DNA from: Streptomyces umbrinus
GTDB lineage: Bacteria > Actinomycetota > Actinomycetes > Streptomycetales > Streptomycetaceae
Direction of reading: 5' to 3'
DNA length: 64,000 bases
Assembly (NCBI RefSeq): GCF_030817415.1
Contig: NZ_JAUSZI010000002.1
Span: 10,019,501 to 10,083,500, forward strand
In this document: positions 43,085 through 51,703 of the stretch, in pieces
How positions within the stretch are numbered: the stretch's first letter is position 1
Layout: every line of letters starts with the position of its first letter
Notes under the pieces: model-generated
Told to the model about the DNA's origin: nothing
The model's database searches: none
What the model saw: the letters and a program-made list of their open reading frames with translations, nothing else
Translations under genes and position numbers: made by a program

Positions 43085-43603
43085 GTGATCCACCCCCACC
43101 CTGAAGCGTCCGACTCTGACGAGTTCAAAGGCTTCAACGAAGCCCGGCGAGTCATGTGGTGCCATGAGGCTCGTGCCCGCGTGTACGAGCGGTTCGAGCA
43201 GACGAGCTTCATCGGTGACACGAACGTTGCAGCGGTCCACGTCGACAACACCACCAGGGCAGACCGTGTGTTCCTCGTGGCATTCGACAAGGCCGGCCAG
43301 CAGGTCGGCGTCGACACGCTCTACATCGACGAGCCGAATCAACCCCTCGATATCGCGCCTGAGTTCGACCACGACTTAACCGGCATGAACGTCGTGCCGG
43401 ACTCTCAGCTTGATCAGGCCATCTCTCGCGAGAACGGCTGGGTCGTCAACCTGAAGGTACTGCGCGAGTATGACCCCTTGGCCGATCGCCGGGCCACGCA
43501 GCGCGCGGTGTTCCTGGCGCATCTGCAGGACATGATGAAGAACGGTGATGTCCGCGGATTCCTGTTTGGCCGGGGTGAGTCCGACGACACTGACGCGGCG
43601 TGA
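43085..43603 (+). CDS. hypothetical protein
   Basis: A 172-residue protein starting at GTG 43085 with GAAGGAGC upstream. It is soluble and acidic (GDTNVAAVHVDNTTRADRVF, then QVGVDTLYIDEPNQPLDIAP, then TQRAVFLAHLQDMMKNGDVR). No family recognised. An intrinsic terminator follows 22 bp after the stop, so it is probably monocistronic. Confidence 0.75.
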   Translation: MIHPHPEASDSDEFKGFNEARRVMWCHEARARVYERFEQTSFIGDTNVAAVHVDNTTRADRVFLVAFDKAGQQVGVDTLYIDEPNQPLDIAPEFDHDLTGMNVVPDSQLDQAISRENGWVVNLKVLREYDPLADRRATQRAVFLAHLQDMMKNGDVRGFLFGRGESDDTDAA

Positions 43604-43624
43604 GAGACCATGACCGCGTACCTC

Positions 43625-43662
43625 AGAAAACCCCGTCGGCAGCCTGGCGGGGTTTTCTGATC
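43625..43662 (+). terminator. intrinsic terminator
   Basis: AGAAAACCCCG / CGGGGTTTTCT (11-bp stem, 12-nt loop) with a T-run in the right arm, just after gene 43085. Confidence 0.85.
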
Positions 43663-43758
43663 TCTGACGCTGTTACAGTGCTGCTTTTCGCAACAGGGGA
43701 GGGGATCAGCGCAGCTGATCCGGGTGTCGGATCCAGGTCGAGTGCTTTGCGGGGAGAC

Positions 43759-43866
43759 GTGCCGTGGACCGGCTCACGCCGGTCCCGGGTAACGCCTCGC
43801 GGTGAGCCCTACGAGGCCCCGCAGTTCGTCTTCGGCGCCTTCGACTTCCAGGAGCGGCAACCATGA
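43759..43866 (+). CDS. possible 35-residue protein
   Basis: A frame from GTG 43759 behind GCGGGGAGAC; its second half (RGEPYEAPQFVFGAFDFQER) is protein-like and its stop overlaps the next ATG (ATGA). Confidence 0.4.
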   Translation: MPWTGSRRSRVTPRGEPYEAPQFVFGAFDFQERQP

Positions 43867-44036
43867 GCAAGCCGCTGAGCATGGAGGACCTCACGGGCAA
43901 GTTCCACAGCAGCCGCGCTGGCGTCTACCGTGGCGAGACCATGATCTGGCAGGTCCCTGAGGGAAGTCTCTACCGCGTCGTCCAGCGTCTGGACCTGGCC
44001 GAGTTCGAGATTGCGACCCTCGTCCCCACCGGGTAG
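43863..44036 (+). CDS. 57-residue protein ending at an amber codon
   Basis: MSKPLSMEDLTGKFHSSRAG, then YRGETMIWQVPEGSLYRVVQ, ends at TAG 44034-44036. The ATG overlaps the previous stop by 4 nt and GGAGCGG lies upstream. After the TAG the frame stays protein-like for about 30 codons (ITLLALHKEADGVADQDEAM, then NRWLDIQNLPP) before another frame takes over. It is either a gene with a recent stop or a read-through case. Confidence 0.55.
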   Translation: MSKPLSMEDLTGKFHSSRAGVYRGETMIWQVPEGSLYRVVQRLDLAEFEIATLVPTG

Positions 44037-44169
44037 ATCACGCTTCTGGCCCTGCACAAAGAAGCAGACGGCGTCGCCGACCAGGATGAAGCGATGAACC
44101 GCTGGCTGGACATCCAGAACCTTCCCCCGACCTCGAGCGGCACTGAGTGGCAGAGCCCAGGACCGAAGC

Positions 44170-44328
44170 GTGACCGCCTTCGCCGATTCCGGGCTCACGC
44201 TGGACGACGTCCTCGATCTGAGCACAGCGCTCGATCTCGGCGATGCGAAGATCGAGCTGCTCAGCGAGTACAAGCTCGAATACCCGCAGGACTATGCGCC
44301 GGATGGCATCCGGTCCATGAACGACTAG
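44170..44328 (+). CDS. 52-residue protein ending at an amber codon
   Basis: From GTG 44170: MTAFADSGLTLDDVLDLSTA, then KIELLSEYKLEYPQDYAPDG, ending at TAG 44326. In frame after the TAG comes VEQLHQLLARLMDLQARREA and a TGA at 44401, a good coiled coil. With gene 43863 this may be one ancestral gene broken by two amber codons and one frameshift. Confidence 0.45.
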   Translation: MTAFADSGLTLDDVLDLSTALDLGDAKIELLSEYKLEYPQDYAPDGIRSMND

Positions 44329-44411
44329 GTCGAGCAGCTGCACCAGCTGCTCGCACGACTGATGGACCTGCAGGCCCGCCGGGAAGCGGAGTCCTCCGCC
44401 TGAGATGACGA

Positions 44412-44447
44412 CGATGCCCTGACCGCCTCGTGGCGATCAGGGCATCG
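44412..44447. terminator. hairpin terminator
   Basis: CGATGCCCTGA / TCAGGGCATCG, an 11-bp perfect stem between convergent genes 44170 and 44487. Confidence 0.75.
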
Positions 44448-44486
44448 AATCAGGCTCGGTTGCGGCAGTGCCGCCCTGCCGGGTCG

Positions 44487-45044
44487 TCACACCGGCGGGA
44501 TGAGCAGGGAGGCCCCCGCGTAGATGAGATCCGGATTCTGGATCTTGTTCGTCTCGACCAGGATGCCGATCGGCATCCTGGTCGTCCCCGAGATCGCGGT
44601 GAGCGTATCGCCTGGCTTGATGGTGTATGGCTTCGCCTTCGGCGCGGGCTTCGCCTCGGCCGGTGCACCCGATCCGTTGGGCTTGTCCTCGTCGCCGCGA
44701 CCCGGCGTCGGATCCTGGCCTGCCTCGTTCTCGTCCTGCTTCCCCGTGCCGCCCTCGCTCGGCTGCTGGGCGCTGCCGCCTCCGGCGTTCTTCTCGCCGG
44801 GATTCACCGGTGCCTCGGCCGGGGCGTGATTGCCCTGCAGCGCCTGGATGAAGCCGCCGTCGGACGTCGCGAGCTGCGTCAGGCCCCATCCGGCGAAGAG
44901 CGCCGCTCCGCCCACCATGACGCTGGCGGCGATGACGGGTCCGTTGCCGAAGCCCATCGGGCCGGCGTGACTCCCGGCCACTGCTCTCGTCTGCGCCGAC
45001 GGCCTCGACGCCGTCCCCACTGGCCTTTGAATCGTAGCCGTCAT
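44487..45044 (-). CDS. membrane-anchored LysM-domain protein
   Basis: A 185-residue protein from ATG 45044 (MTATIQRPVGTASRPSAQTR), with AAAGGATC upstream. One membrane helix lies at about 33-55 (VIAASVMVGGAALFAGWGLT), then a long Pro/Glu/Gly-rich disordered linker, and a C-terminal LysM domain (PYTIKPGDTLTAISGTTRMP, then LIYAGASLLIPP). LysM binds peptidoglycan, so the protein probably spans the membrane and touches the cell wall. It could support segregation, transfer or cell-wall remodelling. It is transcribed away from the ssDNA-binding candidate at 45228 and shares the intergenic region. Confidence 0.8.
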   Translation of the reverse strand: MTATIQRPVGTASRPSAQTRAVAGSHAGPMGFGNGPVIAASVMVGGAALFAGWGLTQLATSDGGFIQALQGNHAPAEAPVNPGEKNAGGGSAQQPSEGGTGKQDENEAGQDPTPGRGDEDKPNGSGAPAEAKPAPKAKPYTIKPGDTLTAISGTTRMPIGILVETNKIQNPDLIYAGASLLIPPV

Positions 45045-45227
45045 CTCTATCCCAGATCCTTTCCGAATACCGCAGCCGGCCATTCGTTCCTGACTCAGCA
45101 CTCTACTCGTGGTCGAATCAAAGTTGATAGAATGAGGAATCGAATGGCAGTCAGAATCCTGTCCCATAGCCGCCCCATGGACCTCTGAACCACCGACCGC
45201 CAGACCGAGCGAAGGAACCGCACCACC
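45045..45227. promoter_or_regulatory. divergent AT-richer promoter region with a possible 18-residue leader
   Basis: The region between the LysM gene and gene 45228 is less GC-rich. It contains GAATCGAATGG (45137-45147), whose complement CCATTCGATTC also occurs, slightly changed, upstream of parR and the SF3 helicase. A short plus-strand frame (ATG 45132 to TGA 45188, MRNRMAVRILSHSRPMDL) could be a leader peptide. Confidence 0.4.
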
Positions 45228-46178
45228 ATGGCCAACTACTCCATCTCCGCCAGCCAGATCACCGAGGGCAAGAACGTCTTCATCCGCGGGAAGCTCGGCT
45301 TCGCCGTACTCGCCCGCCTCATCGACGGTGCGGAGCTGGTCGCCAGCGACCAGCGCAAGACGCAGAACGGCATGACCCCCGTCGGCAAACCGCACATCAC
45401 AGCGACGATCATTCACGCCGAGGTTCAGTTCGCCGATCCGAACAACCCCACCCCCGAAGAGCAGTTCGTCTCCGAGCGCCGCTACGACTCCCCGAAGCGG
45501 CCCGAAACCGGATCCAACTACTCCATCGACTCCAAGGGCAGCACACTGCCGGTCATCGCGATCCCTTCCTCGAAAGGCGACGGCACCTACGACCAGGACG
45601 AGTCCGGCCAGGAGCTCGCGCAGGGACTCGACGTCACGCTCGTGTTGCGCACCTACAAGCCGAAGAACTTCAGCAACCGCGGTCTGGCCCTCGAACAGGT
45701 GATCGTCCACGAGGCGCCGCGCTACTACAACGCCAACGGCGTCGACCCGGCTGAGCTGGCTGCGCGTGGCATCGTCCTCAACGGCACGCCGCGCCACCTT
45801 CAGGCCACTCCTGCCAGTGCTGCCCCTGCCGTCGCCATGCCGGTGACGACCGAGGTGGAGGACGGCCTGTCCTTCCCGGCCCCGCAGCCAGCGTCGGCAC
45901 CTGTGGCCGTGGCCGCGCAGGCTCCGGTTCAGGTTCAGGCCCCGGCGACCGCCGTGGCTGCGCCCGTCGCTGCTGCTCCTGCTCCGGTTGCTGTTCCGGT
46001 CGCAGCTCCTGCCCCGGCTCCTGCCCAGCAGGAGACCCTGGAGGAGAAGCTCGCGCGTCTTGAGGCCGAGAACGCCTCCCTCAAGAACAACGGTTCGCCC
46101 GTGGGCGCGCCGGTGGCCACCGACCCCTGGAACGGCTCCGGCCAGGCCCAGCAGGCGGGGATCACCTACCAGGACTGA
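45228..46178 (+). CDS. putative single-stranded DNA-binding protein
   Basis: A 316-residue protein from ATG 45228. The N-terminal 195 residues are strand-rich (NVFIRGKLGFAVLARLIDGA, then HITATIIHAEVQFADPNNPT, then LDVTLVLRTYKPKNFSNRGL), a layout that fits an OB-fold-like DNA-binding domain. A long Ala/Pro/Val linker follows, then a short coiled coil (LEEKLARLEAENASLKNN) and a tail ending GITYQD. The assignment as an SSB is inference from layout and from the primase gene 96 bp downstream; no signature motif proves it. Confidence 0.45.
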   Translation: MANYSISASQITEGKNVFIRGKLGFAVLARLIDGAELVASDQRKTQNGMTPVGKPHITATIIHAEVQFADPNNPTPEEQFVSERRYDSPKRPETGSNYSIDSKGSTLPVIAIPSSKGDGTYDQDESGQELAQGLDVTLVLRTYKPKNFSNRGLALEQVIVHEAPRYYNANGVDPAELAARGIVLNGTPRHLQATPASAAPAVAMPVTTEVEDGLSFPAPQPASAPVAVAAQAPVQVQAPATAVAAPVAAAPAPVAVPVAAPAPAPAQQETLEEKLARLEAENASLKNNGSPVGAPVATDPWNGSGQAQQAGITYQD

Positions 46179-46199
46179 TTTCACGCTGACCATCGAGGA

Positions 46200-46234
46200 G
46201 ACCCCCCTACTCGCATCCGTGCAGTACGGGGGTC
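46200..46234 (+). terminator. hairpin terminator
   Basis: GACCCCC / GGGGGTC with a 21-nt loop and a T-rich run after it, 22 bp past the stop of gene 45228. Confidence 0.65.
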
Positions 46235-46274
46235 CTGTCTTTCTCTTCCCCTCCTGACTACGCCGATCGAAAGC

Positions 46275-47333
46275 GTGCGTCCCACGATGACTCCAGCCGA
46301 CCCCCATGCCTGGTTCCCGCAGTTCTACGGCAACCCCGCGATCCGCACTCTCGCCAGTGCCTGTCGGTGGACCATCTCCGGACAGATCGAGGAAGAGACC
46401 CCCGACGATCCCGCCAAGGCGCCGAAGCGCAAGGTTCCGATCGACGTACGGCACCTGCTCGCCGGCTGCACGTCCGGCTGCAAGCACGCCGGTCCACTAC
46501 GCGGAGCTTTCGCCCTGGACGAGACCTGCCTGCTCACCCTTGGCGAACTCACCGCGGTGATGCCGAGCGCCGCGAACACCGCCTTCTACCTCCAAGCCCA
46601 GACTGACGGGCTGCTCGTCCTCGACATCGAGGCCGACTGCCCGCCAGGTGTGGCCACAGACCTGCTGCGGCTGCCGGGCATCCTCTACTCGGAGCTGTCG
46701 ATGTCCGGCCAGGGCTTCCATCTCGTCATGCCGCTGCCGAAGAACTTCCACGACTTCCCCGTAGCCGCCGGCAAGCGTGTCCTGCGTGAGGAACACGGCT
46801 GGTACGAGCTGCTCCTGGACCACTGGTCGACCTTCACCCGCCAGCCGGTACCCGATCGCATCGTCGCCCGTGTCAACGCAGCAACCAACGCGCCGGCCTT
46901 CGCCTCCATCGAGGACCTCTACGCGCAGCTGGCCGTGAACGCCAGCGAGAGCTCCGGTGCTTCAGCGTCAGCTGTCGACACTGCTGAGGACATGCCCGAC
47001 ATCCCGTACTCGCAGGCGATCGTTGAGCAGACCCTGGCCAGTGCACGCCAGCGGCTCCGGGATCCCGGCGACTTCAACCACGACATGTCCCGCTGGGAGT
47101 TCTCGGTTCTCGCCTTGCTCTACGGCTGGATGCGGACGCAACTGCGCGCCTACAGCGCGCTCGGCGTCGAGTACTCGACGGGCGATACCGCGTGGTTGCT
47201 CTACAAGGCGGCGGTCGATGTCATCCCTGCGCGCCCCAAGCACAGCGAGCGGCGCAACGGCCGGCCCTTCCTCCTCGACCGGGCGGCTGCGCTCGTGGCG
47301 GATCGGGCGGCAGGTTCCTCGTCGACAAACTGA
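46275..47333 (+). CDS. archaeo-eukaryotic-type primase (PrimPol)
   Basis: A 352-residue protein; start GTG 46275 or, equally likely, ATG 46287. The AEP motifs are in order: motif I GLLVLDIEAD (D117, E119), motif II SMSGQGFHLV (H149) and motif III WYELLLDH (D182). The N-terminal 90 residues contain Cys pairs (ACRW, AGCTSGCKHAG) that might bind zinc. The C-terminal 130 residues are helical, like the domain that follows AEP in plasmid and phage primases. It would make primers for the family B polymerase and work with the separately encoded SF3 helicase; in many mobile elements the two activities are fused in one protein. Confidence 0.82.
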   Translation: MRPTMTPADPHAWFPQFYGNPAIRTLASACRWTISGQIEEETPDDPAKAPKRKVPIDVRHLLAGCTSGCKHAGPLRGAFALDETCLLTLGELTAVMPSAANTAFYLQAQTDGLLVLDIEADCPPGVATDLLRLPGILYSELSMSGQGFHLVMPLPKNFHDFPVAAGKRVLREEHGWYELLLDHWSTFTRQPVPDRIVARVNAATNAPAFASIEDLYAQLAVNASESSGASASAVDTAEDMPDIPYSQAIVEQTLASARQRLRDPGDFNHDMSRWEFSVLALLYGWMRTQLRAYSALGVEYSTGDTAWLLYKAAVDVIPARPKHSERRNGRPFLLDRAAALVADRAAGSSSTN

Positions 47334-47657
47334 CGCTCTGTTCCTGCTGCTTCTGTTCCTGGTTCATCTGCTGCCTCCCGCAGCGGGTGAGGTGGGTGAC
47401 GGGCGCTGCAGCGGGGCCGTGCACAGGTGGGGGACAGTGCTGGATCGCGCGGAGCGCGATCGGGTGGCGATGTGCAGCGGGGCTCCATCGCCACCCATGG
47501 CGGGAGTGCAGGTCTCCGCCAGGTTCCGATGGCGCGGTCCGCGCCGCGGGACCGTTCACGGCCCATGAAGCCTTGGCGACGCCGAGAGCAGTAGCGCCGT
47601 CCTCCGACATCTCTTCTCTTTCTCTCTTCCTCGCCCGCGCACAGAAAAGACATCGAC
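47334..47657. other. gene-free stretch before the MoxR gene
   Basis: No supported gene. It ends in a pyrimidine-rich run (CTCTTCTCTTTCTCTCTTCC near 47611) just before the MoxR start, which has no usual ribosome site except AGAAAAGAC. Confidence 0.45.
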
Positions 47658-48899
47658 ATGAAGTTCAATGACACCCTGACGACCCTCATCAAGCAGTCGC
47701 TTGAGGTCGGCGCGACGCCCGCTCTCATGGGCGAACCCGGCATCGGCAAGTCCAGCTTCGTCGAGGACCTGGCCTACTCCATGGGCACGCAGGCTTTCAC
47801 GCTGCCGTGCAACCAGCTCGCCGACAAGGCCGACCTCACCGGTGCGCGTCTGGTGCTGTACACCAAGGACGACGGCACGCAGAGCTACAAGCAGGTCTTC
47901 TACCCGCACCAGGTGATTCAGGAGTGCATCGACTACGCCGAGAAGAACCCGCGTGAGTGGCCGATCCTCTTCCTCGATGAGATCAACCGCACCACCTCCG
48001 ACGTCACCTCCGGCGCGCTGACCCTGGTCACGCTGCGCCGTATGGGGTACGTCGAGCTGCCCAAGAACGTCCGCATCGTGGTGGCCGGCAACGACAGGGG
48101 GAACGTCACCTCGCTCGACGAGGCGAGCCTGTCCCGCTTCGCGATCTTTCACGTCGAGCCCGACGCCGCCACCCTCATGTCTGTCCTCGGCGACAACATG
48201 AACCCCTGGGTGAAGACGGTGCTCACGCAGTATCCCGGGCTGATCTTCCAGAAGTCGACGCCCGCGGCCATCGTCGTGGACGGTCAGGACGACGACAACA
48301 ACGGCAACGTCACGATGGCCGATCTGTTCGACGGCGGCGAGGAGATGAACCAGCTCACCACGCCGCGCACCATCGACAACCTGTCGAAGTGGCTCAACGC
48401 GGCCGATCCGCAGCAGCTGGCGCAGTACCTGGCCACCCCGATCCAGATCGGCGACCGCGAGACCTCGCTGCTGAACGAGGCCATCGAGGCCTACGTCGGG
48501 GACACCATGTTCACCACGCAGCTCGTGGCCACCATCGCTCAGGACCTGGCGAGCAACGCCGGCGGCGTGCAGCACAACCGGGTGAACGTCCCGAAGCCGA
48601 ACTGCTACCAGAGCCTGAAGGCCGCAGCGACCATGACCGACATGGCCGCGGTCATCGCGACGCTGACCGAGAACGAGAAGTCCGGGTCGCTGCTGTACGC
48701 GCTCAAGGAGAGCAAAGACAACGCGCGCCTCATCGAGCAGCTGGCCCAGACCATCACCCAGATCGAGCCGGAGCACACCCGCACGCTCATCGAGATGGTG
48801 ACCAACCAGCAGATCGACCACCAGAACCTGGAGGCCTTCATGGAGGTCGACACTCCGATCGTCAACCAGACCAAGCCGATCCTCTCGGCCTTCCTCTGA
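47658..48899 (+). CDS. MoxR-family AAA ATPase
   Basis: A 413-residue protein from ATG 47658. Walker A MGEPGIGKSSF (about 24-34), Walker B PILFLDEINR (about 102-111), and a sensor region VRIVVAGNDRGNVTSLDEAS, followed by the arginine-finger-like LSRFAIFHVEP. This is the AAA core of the MoxR/CbbQ/NorQ type. MoxR proteins work with a VWA-domain partner to remodel or activate target complexes. The next gene (49009) is such a partner. The C-terminal 170 residues are helical and unlike typical MoxR lids. Target unknown; the surrounding replication genes suggest the replisome. Confidence 0.88.
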   Translation: MKFNDTLTTLIKQSLEVGATPALMGEPGIGKSSFVEDLAYSMGTQAFTLPCNQLADKADLTGARLVLYTKDDGTQSYKQVFYPHQVIQECIDYAEKNPREWPILFLDEINRTTSDVTSGALTLVTLRRMGYVELPKNVRIVVAGNDRGNVTSLDEASLSRFAIFHVEPDAATLMSVLGDNMNPWVKTVLTQYPGLIFQKSTPAAIVVDGQDDDNNGNVTMADLFDGGEEMNQLTTPRTIDNLSKWLNAADPQQLAQYLATPIQIGDRETSLLNEAIEAYVGDTMFTTQLVATIAQDLASNAGGVQHNRVNVPKPNCYQSLKAAATMTDMAAVIATLTENEKSGSLLYALKESKDNARLIEQLAQTITQIEPEHTRTLIEMVTNQQIDHQNLEAFMEVDTPIVNQTKPILSAFL

Positions 48900-48910
48900 T
48901 CGCTCGCTCA

Positions 48911-48964
48911 CCGGTGGTGGGGGACTGCTGCGGTGCAGTCCTTGCTGCAACTCCCCACCACCGG
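48911..48964 (+). terminator. hairpin between MoxR and VWA genes
   Basis: CCGGTGGTGGGG / CCCCACCACCGG, a perfect 12-bp stem, with inner partial pairing of GACTGC with GCAGTC. It may limit read-through into the VWA gene. Confidence 0.65.
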
Positions 48965-49008
48965 CGGCCTTCTGCCGCTGCCTTGTCCTCAGAAGGAGAC
49001 CACGACCC

Positions 49009-50694
49009 ATGACGATCACCGTCACGAACCAGAAGCCGGCCGTACTCGACGCACTGCACACCATCTCGTGCACCGGTGATTACGACCCGATGCCGGCGAT
49101 CCAGCAGACCCTCATCGACCCGCTCCTGGAGCCGTTGAACCCCAACGCCCCGGCGAACATCACCGACGCCCAGGGCACTGATCTGACGGGGAACATCCCG
49201 GATCTGGTCCTGAGCTGCCTCGGCGAAACACTGAACGTGGCCAGCCAGCAAACCCTCAAGGAGCTGCTCGGGCAGACCCTGATCAACTTCGACCAGGGCA
49301 CACCGCTGCCGGTCGCCGAGCTCTTCGCCGTCCAGGCCGGACAGCAGAACAAGATGCCCGCGCCCTCCCCGCGGGTGCTCTACACCGCGCAGGCCGATGT
49401 CCTCCCGGCCGCGAAGGCTCTGCTGGCGGGGACCGGCGACGAGAGCGCCTTCTTCGCCTCGATCGCCTACACCTTCCACCCCGACACCCTCGGGTTCTGG
49501 TTCCAGTCCTCCGCCGCCTTCGACGACTTCAAGAGCTGGCTGTCCCAGCAGACACAGACGATGGCCAGTGCGCTGCCGCCGGCCACCACCAAGCTGCTCA
49601 ACGACTTCACGACCCTGTCCCTGAAGGGGCTCACCGAGTCGCTGCTGGTGCGCAAGGACGACTCTGACGCCAACGATGAGCACTCCTTCGCCCGCGTGCT
49701 CGTGCACATGCTCATGAACTACGTCGAGCAGCAGCGGGCCCAGGCCAGCCAGCACAACACCGCTCTGGACACCGGCGTCCTGCCGTTCACGGTCGGGGAG
49801 CTGTTCTGCCCGCGCTCCCTCGTCCTGGTCAACGTCGAGGCCCATGCCCGGGCCGCCGCGGCGAAGATCACGGGGGAGTGGAACCTCATCAACCAGTCGC
49901 TGGCTTCGCCGGTGAAGGTCGTCTCGAACACGTCGCTGTCCAAGCTCACATCGCTGCCTCGGGCCGCCGCCCGGGCCGCCGCCCTGGGAGCCCATCAGCA
50001 ACCGGGCCAGCCTGGCAGCCGTAGCGCCCAGGTGGCGTTCCGCAAGCAGCCGCCGAGCAAGCTCGACCTGCTCAAGGACATCACCCGTGTGCTGCGCCGG
50101 CTGGGCAAGGTCAACAAGTCGCAGAACATCTTCTGCACGACGAAGGCGACCTTCCTCAAGGCCAACCGCCGGAACCCGGACGACTTCAACAAGCCCGGCC
50201 GGATCACCTCGGTGCAGTACATGCCCGACCTGCACATCTACATCGACACCTCCGGTTCGATCTCCGAGGAGAACTACCAGGAGGCGGTCATGATGCTCAT
50301 CCGGATCGCCAAGAAGCTCAACATCGACTTGTACTTCAACTCGTTCAGCCACTTCCTGTCCCAGGAGGTGATGCTGCGCACGAAGAACAAGTCGACGACT
50401 CAGATCTGGAAGGAGTTCCGCAGGATCCCGAAGGTATCGGGCGGAACGGAGTACGCGCAGATCTGGCAGTACATCAACGCCAGCCCCGTGCGCCAGCGCA
50501 GGCTCTCGCTCATGGTGACCGACTTCGACTGGCTGCCGCCGGCCACGCGTCAGGACCACCCGAAGAACCTGTACTACGCACCGTGCTCCGCCATGAACTG
50601 GTCGTTCATGGTTGACCTGGCAAAACGCTACGCCGACTCGATGCAGCACATCGATCCGAGCATCCGGCAGCGGCTCCTCGGCATGGTCGTCTGA
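49009..50694 (+). CDS. VWA-domain partner of MoxR
   Basis: A 561-residue protein from ATG 49009 with AGAAGGAGAC upstream. The C-terminal third is a von Willebrand A domain with an intact metal site: IYIDTSGSIS (about residue 412), VSGGTEYAQIW and LMVTDFDWLPP. The N-terminal 380 residues are helical with a basic segment (RAAARAAALGAHQQPGQPGS) before the VWA domain. The size and order recall CobT/ViaA/NorD-type proteins, which pair with MoxR ATPases as adaptor and substrate recogniser. It directly follows the MoxR gene. Confidence 0.85.
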   Translation: MTITVTNQKPAVLDALHTISCTGDYDPMPAIQQTLIDPLLEPLNPNAPANITDAQGTDLTGNIPDLVLSCLGETLNVASQQTLKELLGQTLINFDQGTPLPVAELFAVQAGQQNKMPAPSPRVLYTAQADVLPAAKALLAGTGDESAFFASIAYTFHPDTLGFWFQSSAAFDDFKSWLSQQTQTMASALPPATTKLLNDFTTLSLKGLTESLLVRKDDSDANDEHSFARVLVHMLMNYVEQQRAQASQHNTALDTGVLPFTVGELFCPRSLVLVNVEAHARAAAAKITGEWNLINQSLASPVKVVSNTSLSKLTSLPRAAARAAALGAHQQPGQPGSRSAQVAFRKQPPSKLDLLKDITRVLRRLGKVNKSQNIFCTTKATFLKANRRNPDDFNKPGRITSVQYMPDLHIYIDTSGSISEENYQEAVMMLIRIAKKLNIDLYFNSFSHFLSQEVMLRTKNKSTTQIWKEFRRIPKVSGGTEYAQIWQYINASPVRQRRLSLMVTDFDWLPPATRQDHPKNLYYAPCSAMNWSFMVDLAKRYADSMQHIDPSIRQRLLGMVV

Positions 50695-50867
50695 CCCTGC
50701 TGCCCCAAGAACTGCCAAGAGCGGTGCTGTCCACCTCCTCGGGCCGGCACCGCCTGTGGCGCCCTCTGACGCTCTCTCATCCCTCACGCCGAGTAGTCCG
50801 CGCTGGAGGATCCGCTGATGCAAAGCGCGTCAACGAGGTTCTCGAAGCGGTCGGCGGCGGATGAGCA

Positions 50868-51086
50868 ATGACCGAGGGCGCGCACCTTTTCCCCGTCGAC
50901 GCTGGCGAGGCGCTCGCCCCCGTGCTCGCCACCGGTGAGGTCGTGACCCCGCGGGAAAACGCAACCTCACCATGTGCCGAGGCGCGTGATGGCGTACTTG
51001 GTCCCCAAGTCATCGTCGACGACGGCTTCGAGTGGTTCGTCACTCAGGAAACAGTTGTCAAGCTGCGCAAGCCGGAAGGGGGCTGA
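50868..51086 (+). CDS. small hypothetical protein
   Basis: A 72-residue protein from ATG 50868: MTEGAHLFPVDAGEALAPVL, then GPQVIVDDGFEWFVTQETVV. It is acidic and strand-rich. Just upstream a 17-codon frame (ATG 50818) overlaps its start by ATGA and may be a leader. Unknown. Confidence 0.55.
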   Translation: MTEGAHLFPVDAGEALAPVLATGEVVTPRENATSPCAEARDGVLGPQVIVDDGFEWFVTQETVVKLRKPEGG

Positions 51087-51093
51087 ACAAACT

Positions 51094-51354
51094 ATGAAGC
51101 TGTGGCAGGTGACCCGCACAGACGGCTACGGACGTGACGAGTATGACGCCGTCGTGGTCCGTGCCGAGAACAAGGACGAGGCGCTGCGTACCGTCTGCGG
51201 TGGCCCCAGCAGAGATCCCGCACTGGCATCGATTCAGTACTTCGATGACGAGCCGTTGCGGGGGTTCCGCCTCGACCGGTCCAACGCCAAGGTCGAGGAG
51301 CTTACTTCCGAGGGGCCACCCGGCATGGTCATTGGGAGCTTCAACGCTGCATGA
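51094..51354 (+). CDS. small hypothetical protein
   Basis: An 86-residue protein from ATG 51094 (MKLWQVTRTDGYGRDEYDAV), 7 bp after the preceding stop. It contains VVVRAENKDEALRTVCGG, a small alpha/beta layout. Its stop overlaps the ATG of the following frame (ATGA). Unknown. Confidence 0.6.
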   Translation: MKLWQVTRTDGYGRDEYDAVVVRAENKDEALRTVCGGPSRDPALASIQYFDDEPLRGFRLDRSNAKVEELTSEGPPGMVIGSFNAA

Positions 51355-51553
51355 CCCGTGCTGAGATCGAAAGCCAGTCTGGCCTGCGCGCGACCTCCCC
51401 TCCCAGGACGTGGAGGAACTCGGAAACCCGGCCGACATCGCCGCGGAGATCGTCGCTGATCTTCGCAAGGCGGTCGCCGCTTTCGAAGTGGTTGCCGCCG
51501 CGCTTACCAAGCCGGCGCCCACCACCGTGCCAGGCGATATCGAGGTCAGCTGA
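51351..51553 (+). pseudogene. small gene with a frameshift
   Basis: ATG 51351 (overlapping the previous stop) starts MTRAEIESQSG; the protein-like part then continues in another frame from about 51390: DLPSQDVEELGNPADIAAEI, VADLRKAVAAFEVVAAALTK, ending VPGDIEVS at TGA 51551. One frameshift near 51385 explains this. Confidence 0.5.
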
Positions 51554-51703
51554 CCATGCCGCTCCTCGAAAACCGTCAAGAGCAGTGCCGCTTTTAACGG
51601 CTCCTGACTTCCCTCTCACCTATCCGTATCCCTGCTCGGGACACCGTGGCGCATCCATTCAGCGCGCCACCACGCCGAGCGACCCGCACCGAAGGAGGAC
51701 CCG

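Noticed and set aside
42560..43372. 270-residue minus-strand frame
   Set aside because: It overlaps plus-strand gene 43085, which has a good ribosome site and terminator; the minus frame has no motif.
44487..46487. Long minus-strand frame extending the LysM gene to 666 residues
   Set aside because: The extra part is antisense to gene 45228; the ATG at 45044 with a ribosome site is the sensible start.
48862..50823. 653-residue minus-strand open frame
   Set aside because: Antisense to the VWA gene with its intact MIDAS motif; no motifs of its own.
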